Shown in pieces: positions 40,483-54,600 of a DNA stretch of 64,000 nt. Location of the stretch: positions 3,162,001 to 3,226,000 of the forward strand of contig OW285190.1 in NCBI GenBank assembly GCA_935421135.1, read 5' to 3'. Under the pieces are notes generated by a model, which worked only from the letters and a program-made list of their open reading frames with translations, searched no databases and was not told where the DNA came from. Numbering within the stretch: position 1 is the first letter of the stretch; each line of letters opens with the position of its first letter. Source of the DNA: Bugulina stolonifera. Lineage: Eukaryota > Bryozoa > Gymnolaemata > Cheilostomatida > Bugulidae. The translations under genes were made by a program, and so were the position numbers.

Positions 40483-43400
40483 AACCTTGTAACTTCTGTA
40501 ACTACTGGCGTTGTAAATAATTATAAACATGTAACCTTGTAACTTCTGTAACCACTGGCGTTGTAAATAAATATAAATATCTAACCTTGTAACTTCTGTA
40601 ACTACTGGTGTTGTAAATAAATATAAACATGTAACCTTGTAACTTCTGTAACCACTGGCGTTGTAAATAAATATAAACATGTAACCTTGTAACTTCTGTA
40701 ACCACTGGCGTTGTAAATAAATATAAACATGTAACCTTGTAACTTCTGTAACCACTGGCGTTGTAAATAAATATAAATATGTAACCTTGTAACTTCTGTA
40801 ACTACTGGCGTTGTAAATAATTATAAACATGTAACCTTGTAACTTCTGTAACCACTGGCGTTGTAAATAAATATAAATATGTAACCTTGTAACTTCTGTA
40901 ACTACTGGCGTTGTAAATAAATATAAATATGTAACCTTGTAACTTCTGTAACTACTGGCGTTGTATATAATTATAAACATGTAACCTTGTAACTTCTGTA
41001 ACCACTGGCCTTGTAAATAAATATAAACATGTAACCTTGTAACTTCTGTAACCACTGGCGTTGTAAATAAATATAAATATGTAACCTTGTAACTTCTGTA
41101 ACTACTGGCGTTGTAAATAATTATAAACATGTAACCTTGTAACTTCTGTAACCACTGGCGTTGTAAATAAATATAAATATGTAAACTTGTAACTTCTGTA
41201 ACTAATGGCGTTGTAAATAAATAGAAACATGTAACCTTGTAACTTCTGTAACCACTGGCGTTGTAAATAAATATAAATATGTAACCTTGTAACTTCTGTA
41301 ACCACTGGCGTTGTAAATAAATATAAACATGTAACCTTGTAACTTCTGTAACCACTGGCGTTGTAAATAAATATAAATATGTAACATTGTAACTTCTGTA
41401 ACCACTGGCGTTGTAAATAAATATAAATATGTAACCTTGTAACTTCTGTAACTACTGGCGTTGTAAATAAATATAAACATGTAACCTTGTAACTTCTGTA
41501 ACCATTGGCGTTGTAAATAAATATAAACATGTAACCTTGTAACTTCTGTAACCACTGGCGTTGTAAATAAATATAAATATGTAACCTTGTAACTTCTGTA
41601 ACCACTGACGTCGTAAATAAATATAAACATGTAACCTTGTAACTTCTGTAACCACTGGCGTTGTAAATAAATATAAACATGTAACCTTGTAACTTCTGTA
41701 ACCACTGGCGTTGTAAATAAATATAAATATGTAACCTTGTAACTTCTGTAACCACTGGCGTTGTAAATAGATATAAATATGTAACCTTGTAACTTCTGTA
41801 ACCACTGGCGTTGTAAATAATTATAAACATGTAACCTTGTAACTTCTGTAACCACTGGCGTTGTAAATAAATATAAATATGTAACCTTGTAACTTCTGTA
41901 ACTACTGGTGTTGTAAATAAATATAAACATGTAACCTTGTAACTTCTGTAACCACTGGCGTTGTAAATAAATATAAATATGTAACCTTGTAACTTCTGTA
42001 ACCACTGGCGTTGTAAATAAATATAAATATGTAACCTTGTAACTTCTGTAACCACTGGCGTTGTAAATAAATATAAACATGTAACCTTGTAACTTCTGTA
42101 ACCACTGGCGTTGTAAATAAATATGAATATGTAACCTTGTAACTTCTGTAACCACTGGCGTTGTAAATAAATATAAATATGTAACCTTGTAACTTCTGTA
42201 ACCACTGGCGTTGTAAATAAATATAAATGTGTAACCTTGTAACTTCTGTAACCACTGGCGTTGTAAATAAATATAAATATGTAACCTTGTAACTTCTGTA
42301 ACCACTGGCGTTATAAATAAATATAAACATGTAACCTTGTAACTTCTGTAACCACTGGCGTTGTAAATAAATATAAATATGTAACCTTGTAACTTCTGTA
42401 ACCAGTGGCGTTGTAAATAAATATAAATGTGTAACCTTGTAACTTCTGTAACCACTGGTGTTGTAAATAAATATAAATATGTAACCTTGTAACTTCTGTA
42501 ACCACTGGCGTTGTAAATAAATATAAACATGTAACCTTGTAACTTCTGTAACCACTGGCGTTGTAAATAAATATAAATATGTAACCTTGTAACTTCTGTA
42601 ACCACTGGCGTTGTAAATAAATATAAATATGTAACCTTGTAACTTCTGTAACTACTGGTGTTGTAAATAAATATAAACATGTAACCTTGTAACTTCTGTA
42701 ACCACTGGCGTTGTAAATAAATATAAACATCTAACCTTGTAACTTCTGTAACCACTGGCGTTGTAAATAAATATAAACATGTAACCTTGTAACTTCTGTA
42801 ACCACTGGCGTTGTAAATAAATATGAATATGTAACCTTGTAACTTCTGTAACCACTGGCGTTGTAAATAAATATAAATATGTAACCTTGTAACTTCTGTA
42901 ACCACTGGCGTTGTAAATAAATATAAACATGTAACCTTGTAACTTCTGTAACCACTGGCCTTGTAAATAAACATAAATATGTAACCTTGTAACTTCTGTA
43001 ACTACTGGCGTTGTAAATAATTATAAACATGTAACCTTGTAACTTCTGTAACCACTGGCGTTGTAAATAAATATAAATATGTAACCTTGTAACTTCTGTA
43101 ACTACTGGTGTTGTAAATAAACATAAACATGTAACCTTGTAACTTCTGTAACCACTGGCGTTGTAAATAAATATAAACATGTAACCTTGTAACTTCTGTA
43201 ACCACTGGCGTTGTAAATAAATATAAACATGTAACCTTGTAACTTCTGTAACCACTGGCGTTGTAAATAAATATAAATATGTAACCTTGTAACTTCTGTA
43301 ACTACTGGCGTTGTAAATAATTATAAACATGTAACCTTGTAACTTCTGTAACCACTGGCGTTGTAAATAAATATAAATATGTAACTTTGTAACTTCTGTA

Positions 43401-44532
43401 ACTACTGGCGTTGTAAATAAATATAAATATGTAACCTTGTAACTTCTGTAACTACTGGCGTTGTAAATAATTATAAACATGTAACCTTGTAACTTCTGTA
43501 ACCACTGGCCTTGTAAATAAATATAAACATGCAACCTTGTAACTTCTGTAACCACTGGCGTTGTAAATAAATATAAATATGTAACCTTGTAACTTCTGTA
43601 ACTACTGGCGTTGTAAATAATTATAAACATGTAACCTTGTAACTTCTGTAACCACTGGCGTTGTAAATAAATATAAATATGTAACCTTGTAACTTCTGTA
43701 ACCACTGGCGTTGTAAATAAATATAAACATGTAACCTTGTAACTTCTGTAACCACTGGCGTTGTAAATAAATATAAATATGTAACCTTGTAACTTCTGTA
43801 ACCACTGGCGTTGTAAATAAATATAAACATGTAACCTTGTAACTTCTGTAACCACTGGCGTTGTAAATAAATATAAATATGTAACATTGTAACTTCTGTA
43901 ACCACTGGCGTTGTAAATAAATATAAATATGTAACCTTGTAACTTCTGTAACTACTGGCGTTGTAAATAAATATAAACATGTAACCTTGTAACTTCTGTA
44001 ACCACTGGCGTTGTAAATAAATATAAACATGTAACCTTGTAACTTCTGTAACCACTGGCGTTGTAAATAAATATAAATATGTAACCTTGTAACTTCTGTA
44101 ACCACTGGCGTCGTAAATAAATATAAACATGTAACCTTGTAACTTCTGTAACCACTGGCGTTGTAAATAAATATAAACATGTAACCTTGTAACTTCTGTA
44201 ACCACTGGCGTTGTAAATAAATATAAACATGTAACCTTGTAACTTCTGTAACCACTGGCCTTGTAAATAAATATAAATATGTAACCTTGTAACTTCTGTA
44301 ACCACTGGCGTTGTAAATAAATATAAATATGTAACCTTGTAACTTCTGTAACCACTGGCGTTGTAAATAAATATAAACATGTAACCTTGTAACTTCTGTA
44401 ACCACTGGCGTTGTAAATAAATATAAACATGTAACCTTGTAACTTCTGTAACCACTGGCCTTGTAAATAAATATAAACATGTTACCTTGTAACTTCTGTA
44501 ACCACTGGCGTTGTAAATAAATATAAATATGC
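40483..44532. repeat. Right-domain cassette R8 (4,050 bp, 81 units)
   Basis: The first 3,350 bp copy R5 (gtatata 40963, actaatggcg 41201, GACGTC 41607, ttataaat near 42311). A further 700 bp (14 units) follow, with aacattg at 43883, gcgtc at 44112 and gttacc at 44481. Those 14 units are repeated in R12 and R13. Confidence 0.76.
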
Positions 44533-47500
44533 AACCTTGTAACTTCTGTAACTACTGGCGTTGTAAATAATTATAAACATGTAACCTTGTAACTTCTGTA
44601 ACCACTGGCGTTGTAAATAAATATAAATATGTAACCTTGTAACTTCTGTAACTACTGGTGTTGTAAATAAATATAAACATGTAACCTTGTAACTTCTGTA
44701 ACCACTGGCGTTGTAAATAAATATAAACATGTAACCTTGTAACTTCTGTAACCACTGGCGTTGTAAATAAATATAAACATGTAACCTTGTAACTTCTGTA
44801 ACCACTGGCGTTGTAAATAAATATAAATATGTAACCTTGTAACTTCTGTAACTACTGGCGTTGAAAATAATTATAAACATGTAACCTTGTAACTTCTGTA
44901 ACCACTGGCGTTGTAAATAAATATAAATATGTAACCTTGTAACTTCTGTAACTACTGGCGTTGTAAATAAATATAAATATGTAACCTTGTAACTTCTGTA
45001 ACTACTGGCGTTGTATATAATTATAAACATGTAACCTTGTAACTTCTGTAACCACTGGCCTTGTAAATAAATATAAACATGTAACCTTGTAACTTCTGTA
45101 ACCACTGGCGTTGTAAATAAATATAAATATGTAACCTTGTAACTTCTGTAACTACTGGCGTTGTAAATAATTATAAACATGTAACCTTGTAACTTCTGTA
45201 ACCACTGGCGTTGTAAATAAATATAAATATGTAACCTTGTAACTTCTGTAACTACTGGCGTTGTAAATAAATAGAAACATGTAACCTTGTAACTTCTGTA
45301 ACCACTGGCGTTGTAAATAAATATAAATATGTAACCTTGTAACTTCTGTAACCACTGGCGTTGTAAATAAATATAAACATGTAACCTTGTAACTTCTGTA
45401 ACCACTGGCGTTGTAAATAAATATAAATATGTAACGTTGTAACTTCTGTAACCACTGGCGTTGTAAGTAAATATAAATATGTAACCTTGTAACTTCTGTA
45501 ACTACTGGCGTTGTAAATAAATATAAACATGTAACCTTGTAACTTCTGTAACCACTGGCGTTGTAAATAAATATAAACATGTAACCTTGTAACTTCTGTA
45601 ACCACTGGCGTTGTAAATAAATATAAATATGTAACCTTGTAACTTCTGTAACCACTGACGTCGTAAATAAATATAAACATGTAACCTTGTAACTTCTGTA
45701 ACCACTGGCGTTGTAAATAAATATAAACATGTAACCTTGTAACTTCTGTAACCACTGGCGTTGTAAATAAATATAAATATGTAACCTTGTAACTTCTGTA
45801 ACCACTGGCGTTGTAAATAAATATAAATATGTAACCTTGTAACTTCTGTAACCACTGGCGTTGTAAATAATTATAAACATGTAACCTTGTAACTTCTGTA
45901 ACCACTGGCGTTGTAAATAAATATAAATATGTAACCTTGTAACTTCTGTAACTACTGGTGTTGTAAATAAATATAAACATGTAACCTTGTAACTTCTGTA
46001 ACCACTGGCGTTGTAAATAAATATAAACATGTAACATTGTAACTTCTGTAACCACTGGCGTTGTAAATAAATATAAATATGTAACCTTGTAACTTCTGTA
46101 ACCACTGGCGTTGTAAATAAATATAAACATGTAACCTTGTAACTTCTGTAACCACTGGCGTTGTAAATAAATATAAATATGTAACCTTGTAACTTCTGTA
46201 ACCACTGGCGTTGTAAATAAATATAAATATGTAACCTTGTAACTTCTGTAACCACTGGCGTTGTAAATAAATATAAATGTGTAACCTTGTAACTTCTGTA
46301 ACCACTGGCGTTGTAAATAAATATAAATATGTAACCTTGTAACTTCTGTAACCACTGGCGTTGTAAATAAATATAAACATGTAACCTTGTAACTTCTGTA
46401 ACCACTGGCGTTGTAAATAAATATAAATATGTAACCTTGTAACTTCTGTAACCAGTGGCGTTGTAAATAAATATAAATGTGTAACCTTGTAACTTCTGTA
46501 ACCACTGGTGTTGTAAATAAATATAAATATGTAACCTTGTAACTTCTGTAACCACTGGCGTTGTAAATAAATATAAACATGTAACCTTGTAACTTCTGTA
46601 ACCACTGGCGTTGTAAATAAATATAAATATGTAACCTTGTAACTTCTGTAACCACTGGCGTTGTAAAAAAATATAAATATGTAACCTTGTAACTTCTGTA
46701 ACCACTGGCGTTGTAAATAAATATAAATATGTAACCTTGTGACTTCTGTAACCACTGGCGTTGTAAATAAATATAAATATGTAACCTTGTAACTTCTGTA
46801 ACCACTGGCGTTTTAAATAAATATAAACATGTAACCTTGTAACTTCTGTAACCACTGGCGTTGTAAATAAATATAAACATGTAACCTTGTAACTTCTGTA
46901 ACCACTGGCGTTGTAAATAAATATAAACATGTAACCTTGTAAGTTCTGTAACCACTGGCGTTGTAAATAAATATAAACATGTAACCTTGTAACTTCTGTA
47001 ACCACTGGCGTTGTAAATAAATATAAATATGTAACCTTGTAACTTCTGTAACCACTGGCGTTGTAAATAAATATAAACATGTAACCTTGTAACTTCTGTA
47101 ACCACTGGCGTTGTAAATAAATATAAACATGTAACCTTGTAACTTCTGTAACCACTGGCGTTGTAAATAAATATAAATATGTAACCTTGTAACTTCTGTA
47201 ACCACTGGCGTTGTAAATAAATATAAATATGCAACCTTGTAACTTCTGTAACTACTGGCGTTGTAAATAATTATAAACATGTAACCTTGTAACTTCTGTA
47301 ACCACTGGCGTTGTAAATAAATATAAATATCTAACCTTGTAACTTCTGTAACTACTGGTGTTGTAAATAAATATAAACATGTAACCTTGTAACTTCTGTA
47401 ACCACTGGCGTTGTAAATAAATATAAACATGTAACCTTGTAACTTCTGTAACCACTGGCGTTGTAAATAAATATAAACATGTAACCTTGTAACTTCTGTA

Positions 47501-48900
47501 ACCACTGGCGTTGTAAATAAATATAAATATGTAACCTTGTAACTTCTGTAACTACTGGCGTTGTAAATAATTATAAACATGTAACCTTGTAACTTCTGTA
47601 ACCACTGGCGTTGTAAATAAATATAAATATGTAACCTTGTAACTTCTGTAACTACTGGCGTTGTAAATAAATATAAATATGTAACCTTGTAACTTCTGTA
47701 ACTACTGGCGTTGTATATAATTATAAACATGTAACCTTGTAACTTCTGTAACCACTGGCCTTGTAAATAAATATAAACATGTAACCTTGTAACTTCTGTA
47801 ACCACTGGCGTTGTAAATAAATATAAATATGTAACCTTGTAACTTCTGTAACTACTGGCGTTGTAAATAATTATAAACATGTAACCTTGTAACTTCTGTA
47901 ACCACTGGCGTTGTAAATAAATATAAATATGTAAACTTGTAACTTCTGTAACTACTGGCGTTGTAAATAAATAGAAACATGTAACCTTGTAACTTCTGTA
48001 ACCACTGGCGTTGTAAATAAATATAAATATGTAACCTTGTAACTTCTGTAACCACTGGCGTTGTAAATAAATATAAACATGTAACCTTGTAACTTCTGTA
48101 ACCACTGGCGTTTTAAATAAATATAAATATGTAACATTGTAACTTCTGTAACCACTGGCGTTGTAAATAAATATAAATATGTAACCTTGTAACTTCTGTA
48201 ACTACTGGCGTTGTAAATAAATATAAACATGTAACCTTGTAACTTCTGTAACCACTGGCGTTGTAAATAAATATAAACATGTAACCTTGTAACTTCTGTA
48301 ACCACTGGCGTTGTAAATAAATATAAATATGTAACCTTGTAACTTCTGTAACCACTGACGTCGTAAATAAATATAAACATGTAACCTTGTAACTTCTGTA
48401 ACCACTGGCGTTGTAAATAAATATAAACATGTAACCTTGTAACTTCTGTAACCACTGGCGTTGTAAATAAATATAAATATGTAACCTTGTAACTTCTGTA
48501 ACCACTGGCGTTGTAAATAGATATAAATATGTAACCTTGTAACTTCTGTAACCACTGGCGTTGTAAATAATTATAAACATGTAACCTTGTAACTTCTGTA
48601 ACCACTGGCGTTGTAAATAAATATAAATATGTAACCTTGTAACTTCTGTAACTACTGGTGTTGTAAATAAATATAAACATGTAACCTTGTAACTTCTGTA
48701 ACCACTGGCGTTGTAAATAAATATAAATATGTAACCTTGTAACTTCTGTAACCACTGGCGTTGTAAATAAATATAAATATGTAACCTTGTAACTTCTGTA
48801 ACCACTGGCGTTGTAAATAAATATAAACATGTAACCTTGTAACTTCTGTAACCACTGGCGTTGTAAATAAATATAAATATGTAACCTTGTAACTTCTGTA
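42650..48900. repeat. About 6.2 kb duplicated segment, left member (offset 14,651 bp)
   Basis: Contains the end of R8, all of R9 and the first part of R10. gcaacc at 43531, 44531 and 47231, gtatata at 45013 and 47713, and GACGTC at 45657 and 48357 all have partners 14,651 bp downstream. Edges are approximate. Confidence 0.72.
44533..47232. repeat. Right-domain cassette R9 (2,700 bp, 54 units)
   Basis: gcaacc at 44531, ttgaaaat near 44863, gtatata 45013, atagaaac 45274, aacgttg near 45434, ttgtaagt near 45468, GACGTC 45657, ttgtaaaaa near 46666 and ttgtgac 46741. The same rare variants all recur in R14 at +14,651 bp. Confidence 0.8.
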
Positions 48901-50082
48901 ACCACTGGCGTTGTAAATAAATATAAATATGTAACCTTGTAACTTCTGTAACCACTGGCGTTGTAAATAAATATAAATGTGTAACCTTGTAACTTCTGTA
49001 ACCACTGGCGTTGTAAATAAATATAAATATGTAACCTTGTAACTTCTGTAACCACTGGCGTTGTAAATAAATATAAACATGTAACCTTGTAACTTCTGTA
49101 ACCACTGGCGTTGTAAATAAATATAAATATGTAACCTTGTAACTTCTGTAACCAGTGGCGTTGTAAATAAATATAAATGTGTAACCTTGTAACTTCTGTA
49201 ACCACTGGTGTTGTAAATAAATATAAATATGTAACCTTGTAACTTCTGTAACCACTGGCGTCGTAAATAAATATAAACATGTAACCTTGTAACTTCTGTA
49301 ACCACTGGCGTTGTAAATAAATATAAATATGTAACCTTGTAACTTCTGTAACCACTGGCGTTGTAAATAAATATAAATATGTAACCTTGTAACTTCTGTA
49401 ACCACTGGCGTTGTAAATAAATATAAATGTGTAACCTTGTAACTTCTGTAACCACTGGCGTTGTAAATAAATATAAACATGTAACCTTGTAACTTCTGTA
49501 ACCACTGGCGTTGTAAATAAATATAAATATGTAACTTTGTAACTTCTGCAACCACTGGTGTTGTAAATAAATATAAACATGTAACCTTGTAACTTCTGTA
49601 ACCACTGGCGTTGTAAATAAATATAAATATGTAACCTTGTAACTTCTGTAACCACTGGCGTTGTAAATAAATATAAATGTGTAACCTTGTAACTTCTGTA
49701 ACCACTGGTGTTGTAAATAAATATAAATATGTAACCTTGTAACTTCTGTAACCACTGGCGTTGTAAATAAATATAAATATGTAACCTTGTAACTTCTGTA
49801 ACTACTGGTGTTGTAAATAAATATAAACATGTAACCTTGTAACTTCTGTAACCACTGGCGTTGTAAATAAATATAAACATCTAACCTTGTAACTTCTGTA
49901 ACCACTGGCGTTGTAAATAAATATAAATATGTAACCTTGTAACTTCTGTAACCACTGGCGTTGTAAATAAATATAAATATGTAACCTTGTAACTTCTGTA
50001 ACCACTGGCGTTGTAAATAAATATAAATATGTAACCTTGTAACTTCTGTAACCACTGGCGTTGTAAATAAATATAAATATGC
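47233..50082. repeat. Right-domain cassette R10 (2,850 bp, 57 units)
   Basis: gcaacc 47231, ctaacc near 47331, gtatata 47713, gtaaacttg 47931, atagaaac 47974, ttttaaat 48113, aacattg 48133 and GACGTC 48357. From about 37.8 to 39.3 kb the same series lies 8,900 bp upstream. The tail repeats parts of R4 and R7 (tgtaactttg with tgcaacc near 49531-49550). Confidence 0.78.
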
Positions 50083-51682
50083 AACCTTGTAACTTCTGTA
50101 ACTACTGGCGTTGTAAATAATTATAAACATGTAACCTTGTAACTTCTGTAACCACTGGCGTTGTAAATAAATATAAATATCTAACCTTGTAACTTCTGTA
50201 ACTACTGGTGTTGTAAATAAATATAAACATGTAACCTTGTAACTTCTGTAACCACTGGCGTTGTAAATAAATATAAACATGTAACCTTGTAACTTCTGTA
50301 ACCACTGGCGTTGTAAATAAATATAAATATGTAACCTTGTAACTTCTGTAACCACTGGCGTTGTAAATAAATATAAATATGTAACCTTGTAACTTCTGTA
50401 ACTACTGGCGTTGTAAATAATTATAAACATGTAACCTTGTAACTTCTGTAACCACTGGCGTTGTAAATAAATATAAATATGTAACCTTGTAACTTCTGTA
50501 ACTACTGGCGTTGTAAATAAATATAAATATGTAACCTTGTAACTTCTGTAACTACTGGCGTTGTATATAATTATAAACATGTAACCTTGTAACTTCTGTA
50601 ACCACTGGCCTTGTAAATAAATATAAACATGTAACCTTGTAACTTCTGTAACCACTGGCGTTGTAAATAAATATAAATATGTAACCTTGTAACTTCTGTA
50701 ACTACTGGCGTTGTAAATAATTATAAACATGTAACCTTGTAACTTCTGTAACCACTGGCGTTGTAAATAAATATAAATATGTAAACTTGTAACTTCTGTA
50801 ACTACTGGCGTTGTAAATAAATAGAAACATGTAACCTTGTAACTTCTGTAACCACTGGCGTTGTAAATAAATATAAATATGTAACCTTGTAACTTCTGTA
50901 ACCACTGGCGTTGTAAATAAATATAAACATGTAACCTTGTAACTTCTGTAACCACTGGCGTTGTAAATAAATATAAATATGTAACATTGTAACTTCTGTA
51001 ACCACTGGCGTTGTAAATAAATATAAATATGTAACCTTGTAACTTCTGTAACTACTGGCGTTGTAAATAAATATAAACATGTAACCTTGTAACTTCTGTA
51101 ACCACTGGCGTTGTAAATAAATATAAACATGTAACCTTGTAACTTCTGTAACCACTGGCGTTGTAAATAAATATAAATATGTAACCTTGTAACTTCTGTA
51201 ACCACTGACGTCGTAAATAAATATAAACATGTAACCTTGTAACTTCTGTAACCACTGGCGTTGTAAATAAATATAAATGTGTAACCTTGTAACTTCTGTA
51301 ACCACTGGTGTTGTAAATAAATATAAATATGTAACCTTGTAACTTCTGTAACCACTGGCGTTGTAAATAAATATAAATATGTAACCTTGTAACTTCTGTA
51401 ACTACTGGTGTTGTAAATAAATATAAACATGTAACCTTGTAACTTCTGTAACCACTGGCGTTGTAAATAAATATAAACATCTAACCTTGTAACTTCTGTA
51501 ACCACTGGCGTTGTAAATAAATATAAATATGTAACCTTGTAACTTCTGTAACCACTGGCGTTGTAAATAAATATGAATATGTAACCTTGTAACTTCTGTA
51601 ACCACTGGCGTTGTAAATAAATATAAATATGTAACCTTGTAACTTCTGTAACCACTGGCGTTGTAAATAAATATAAATATGC
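50083..51682. repeat. Right-domain cassette R11 (1,600 bp, 32 units)
   Basis: The shortest cassette. The head is complete (gcaacc 50081, gtatata 50563, GACGTC 51207), but the tail is cut to about 0.45 kb, ending with ctaacc at 51481 before the next head. It fits a deletion of about 25 units relative to R10. Confidence 0.78.
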
Positions 51683-51683
51683 A

Positions 51684-54600
51684 ACCTTGTAACTTCTGTA
51701 ACTACTGGCGTTGTAAATAATTATAAACATGTAACCTTGTAACTTCTGTAACCACTGGCGTTGTAAATAAATATAAATATCTAACCTTGTAACTTCTGTA
51801 ACTACTGGTGTTGTAAATAAATATAAACATGTAACCTTGTAACTTCTGTAACCACTGGCGTTGTAAATAAATATAAACATGTAACCTTGTAACTTCTGTA
51901 ACCACTGGCGTTGTAAATAAATATAAACATGTAACCTTGTAACTTCTGTAACCACTGGCGTTGTAAATAAATATAAATATGTAACCTTGTAACTTCTGTA
52001 ACTACTGGCGTTGTAAATAATTATAAACATGTAACCTTGTAACTTCTGTAACCACTGGCGTTGTAAATAAATATAAATATGTAACCTTGTAACTTCTGTA
52101 ACTACTGGCGTTGTAAATAAATATAAATATGTAACCTTGTAACTTCTGTAACTACTGGCGTTGTATATAATTATAAACATGTAACCTTGTAACTTCTGTA
52201 ACCACTGGCCTTGTAAATAAATATAAACATGTAACCTTGTAACTTCTGTAACCACTGGCGTTGTAAATAAATATAAATATGTAACCTTGTAACTTCTGTA
52301 ACTACTGGCGTTGTAAATAATTATAAACATGTAACCTTGTAACTTCTGTAACCACTGGCGTTGTAAATAAATATAAATATGTAAACTTGTAACTTCTGTA
52401 ACTACTGGCGTTCTAAATAAATAGAAACATGTAACCTTGTAACTTCTGTAACCACTGGCGTTGTAAATAAATATAAATATGTAACCTTGTAACTTCTGTA
52501 ACCACTGGCGTTGTAAATAAATATAAACATGTAACCTTGTAACTTCTGTAACCACTGGCGTTGTAAATAAATATAAATATGTAACATTGTAACTTCTGTA
52601 ACCACTGGCGTTGTAAATAAATATAAATATGTAACCTTGTAACTTCTGTAACTACTGGCGTTGTAAATAAATATAAACATGTAACCTTGTAACTTCTGTA
52701 ACCACTGGCGTTGTAAATAAATATAAACATGTAACCTTGTAACTTCTGTAACCACTGGCGTTGTAAATAAATATAAATATGTAACCTTGTAACTTCTGTA
52801 ACCACTGACGTCGTAAATAAATATAAACATGTAACCTTGTAACTTCTGTAACCACTGGCGTTGTAAATAAATATAAACATGTAACCTACTTAACTTCTGT
52901 AACCACTGGCGTTGTAAATAAATATAAATATGTAACCTTGTAACTTCTGTAACCACTGGCGTTGTAAATAGATATAAATATGTAACCTTGTAACTTCTGT
53001 AACCACTGGCGTTGTAAATAATTATAAACATGTAACCTTGTAACTTCTGTAACCACTGGCGTTGTAAATAAATATAAATATGTAACCTTGTAACTTCTGT
53101 AACTACTGGTGTTGTAAATAAATATAAACATGTAACCTTGTAACTTCTGTAACCACTGGCGTTGTAAATAAATATAAATATGTAACCTTGTAACTTCTGT
53201 AACCACTGGCGTTGTAAATAAATATAAATATGTAACCTTGTAACTTCTGTAACCACTGGCGTTGTAAATAAATATAAACATGTAACCTTCTAACTTCTGT
53301 AACCACTGGTGTTGTAAATAAATATAAATATGTAACCTTGTAACTTCTGTAACCACTGGCGTTGTAAATAAATATAAATATGTAACCTTGTAACTTCTGT
53401 AACCACTGGCGTTGTAAATAAATATAAATGTGTAACCTTGTAACTTCTGTAACCACTGGCGTTGTAAATAAATATAAATATGTAACCTTGTAACTTCTGT
53501 AACCACTGGCGTTGTAAATAAATATAAACATGTAACCTTGTAACTTCTGTAACCACTGGCGTTGTAAATAAATATAAATATGTAACCTTGTAACTTCTGT
53601 AACCAGTGGCGTTGTAAATAAATATAAATGTGTAACCTTGTAACTTCTGTAACCACTGGTGTTGTAAATAAATATAAATATGTAACCTTGTAACTTCTGT
53701 AACCACTGGCGTTGTAAATAAATATAAACATGTAACCTTGTAACTTCTGTAACCACTGGCGTTGTAAATAAATATAAATATGTAACCTTGTAACTTCTGT
53801 AACCACTGGCGTTGTAAATAAATATAAATATGTAACCTTGTAACTTCTGTAACCACTGGCGTTGTAAATAAAGATAAATGTGTAACCTTGTAACTTCTGT
53901 AACCACTGGCGTTGTAAATAAATATAAACATGTAACCTTGTAACTTCTGTAACCACTGGCGTTGTAAATAAATATAAATATGTAACCTTGTAACTTCTGT
54001 AACCACTGGTGTTGTAAATAAATATAAACATGTAACCTTGTAACTTCTGTAACCACTGGCGTTGTAAATAAATATAAATATGTAACCTTGTAACTTCTGT
54101 AACCACTGGCGTTGTAAATAAATATAAATGTGTAACCTTGTAACTTCTGTAACCACTGGTGTTGTAAATATATATAAATATGTAACCTTGTAACTTCTGT
54201 AACCACTGGCGTTGTAAATAAATATAAATATGTAACCTTGTAACTTCTGTAACTACTGGTGTTGTAAATAAATATAAACATGTAACCTTGTAACTTCTGT
54301 AACCACTGGCGTTGTAAATAAATATAAACATCTAACCTTGTAACTTCTGTAACCACTGGCGTTGTAAATAAATATAAATATGTAACCTTGTAACTTCTGT
54401 AACCACTGGCGTTGTAAATAAATATGAATATGTAACCTTGTAACTTCTGTAACCACTGGCGTTGTAAATAAATATAAATATGTAACCTTGTAACTTCTGT
54501 AACCACTGGCGTTGTAAATAAATATAAACATGTAACCTTGTAACTTCTGTAACCACTGGCCTTGTAAATAAACATAAATATGTAACCTTGTAACTTCTGT

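Larger units (their letters stand above)
35581..43830. repeat. 8,250 bp direct duplication, right member
   Basis: R6, R7 and the first 3,350 bp of R8. The right edge lies between 43.68 and 43.83 kb, where T21 is replaced by C21 and the T46/C46 pattern stops matching. With the left member it makes about 16.5 kb of nearly identical tandem sequence. Confidence 0.8.
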
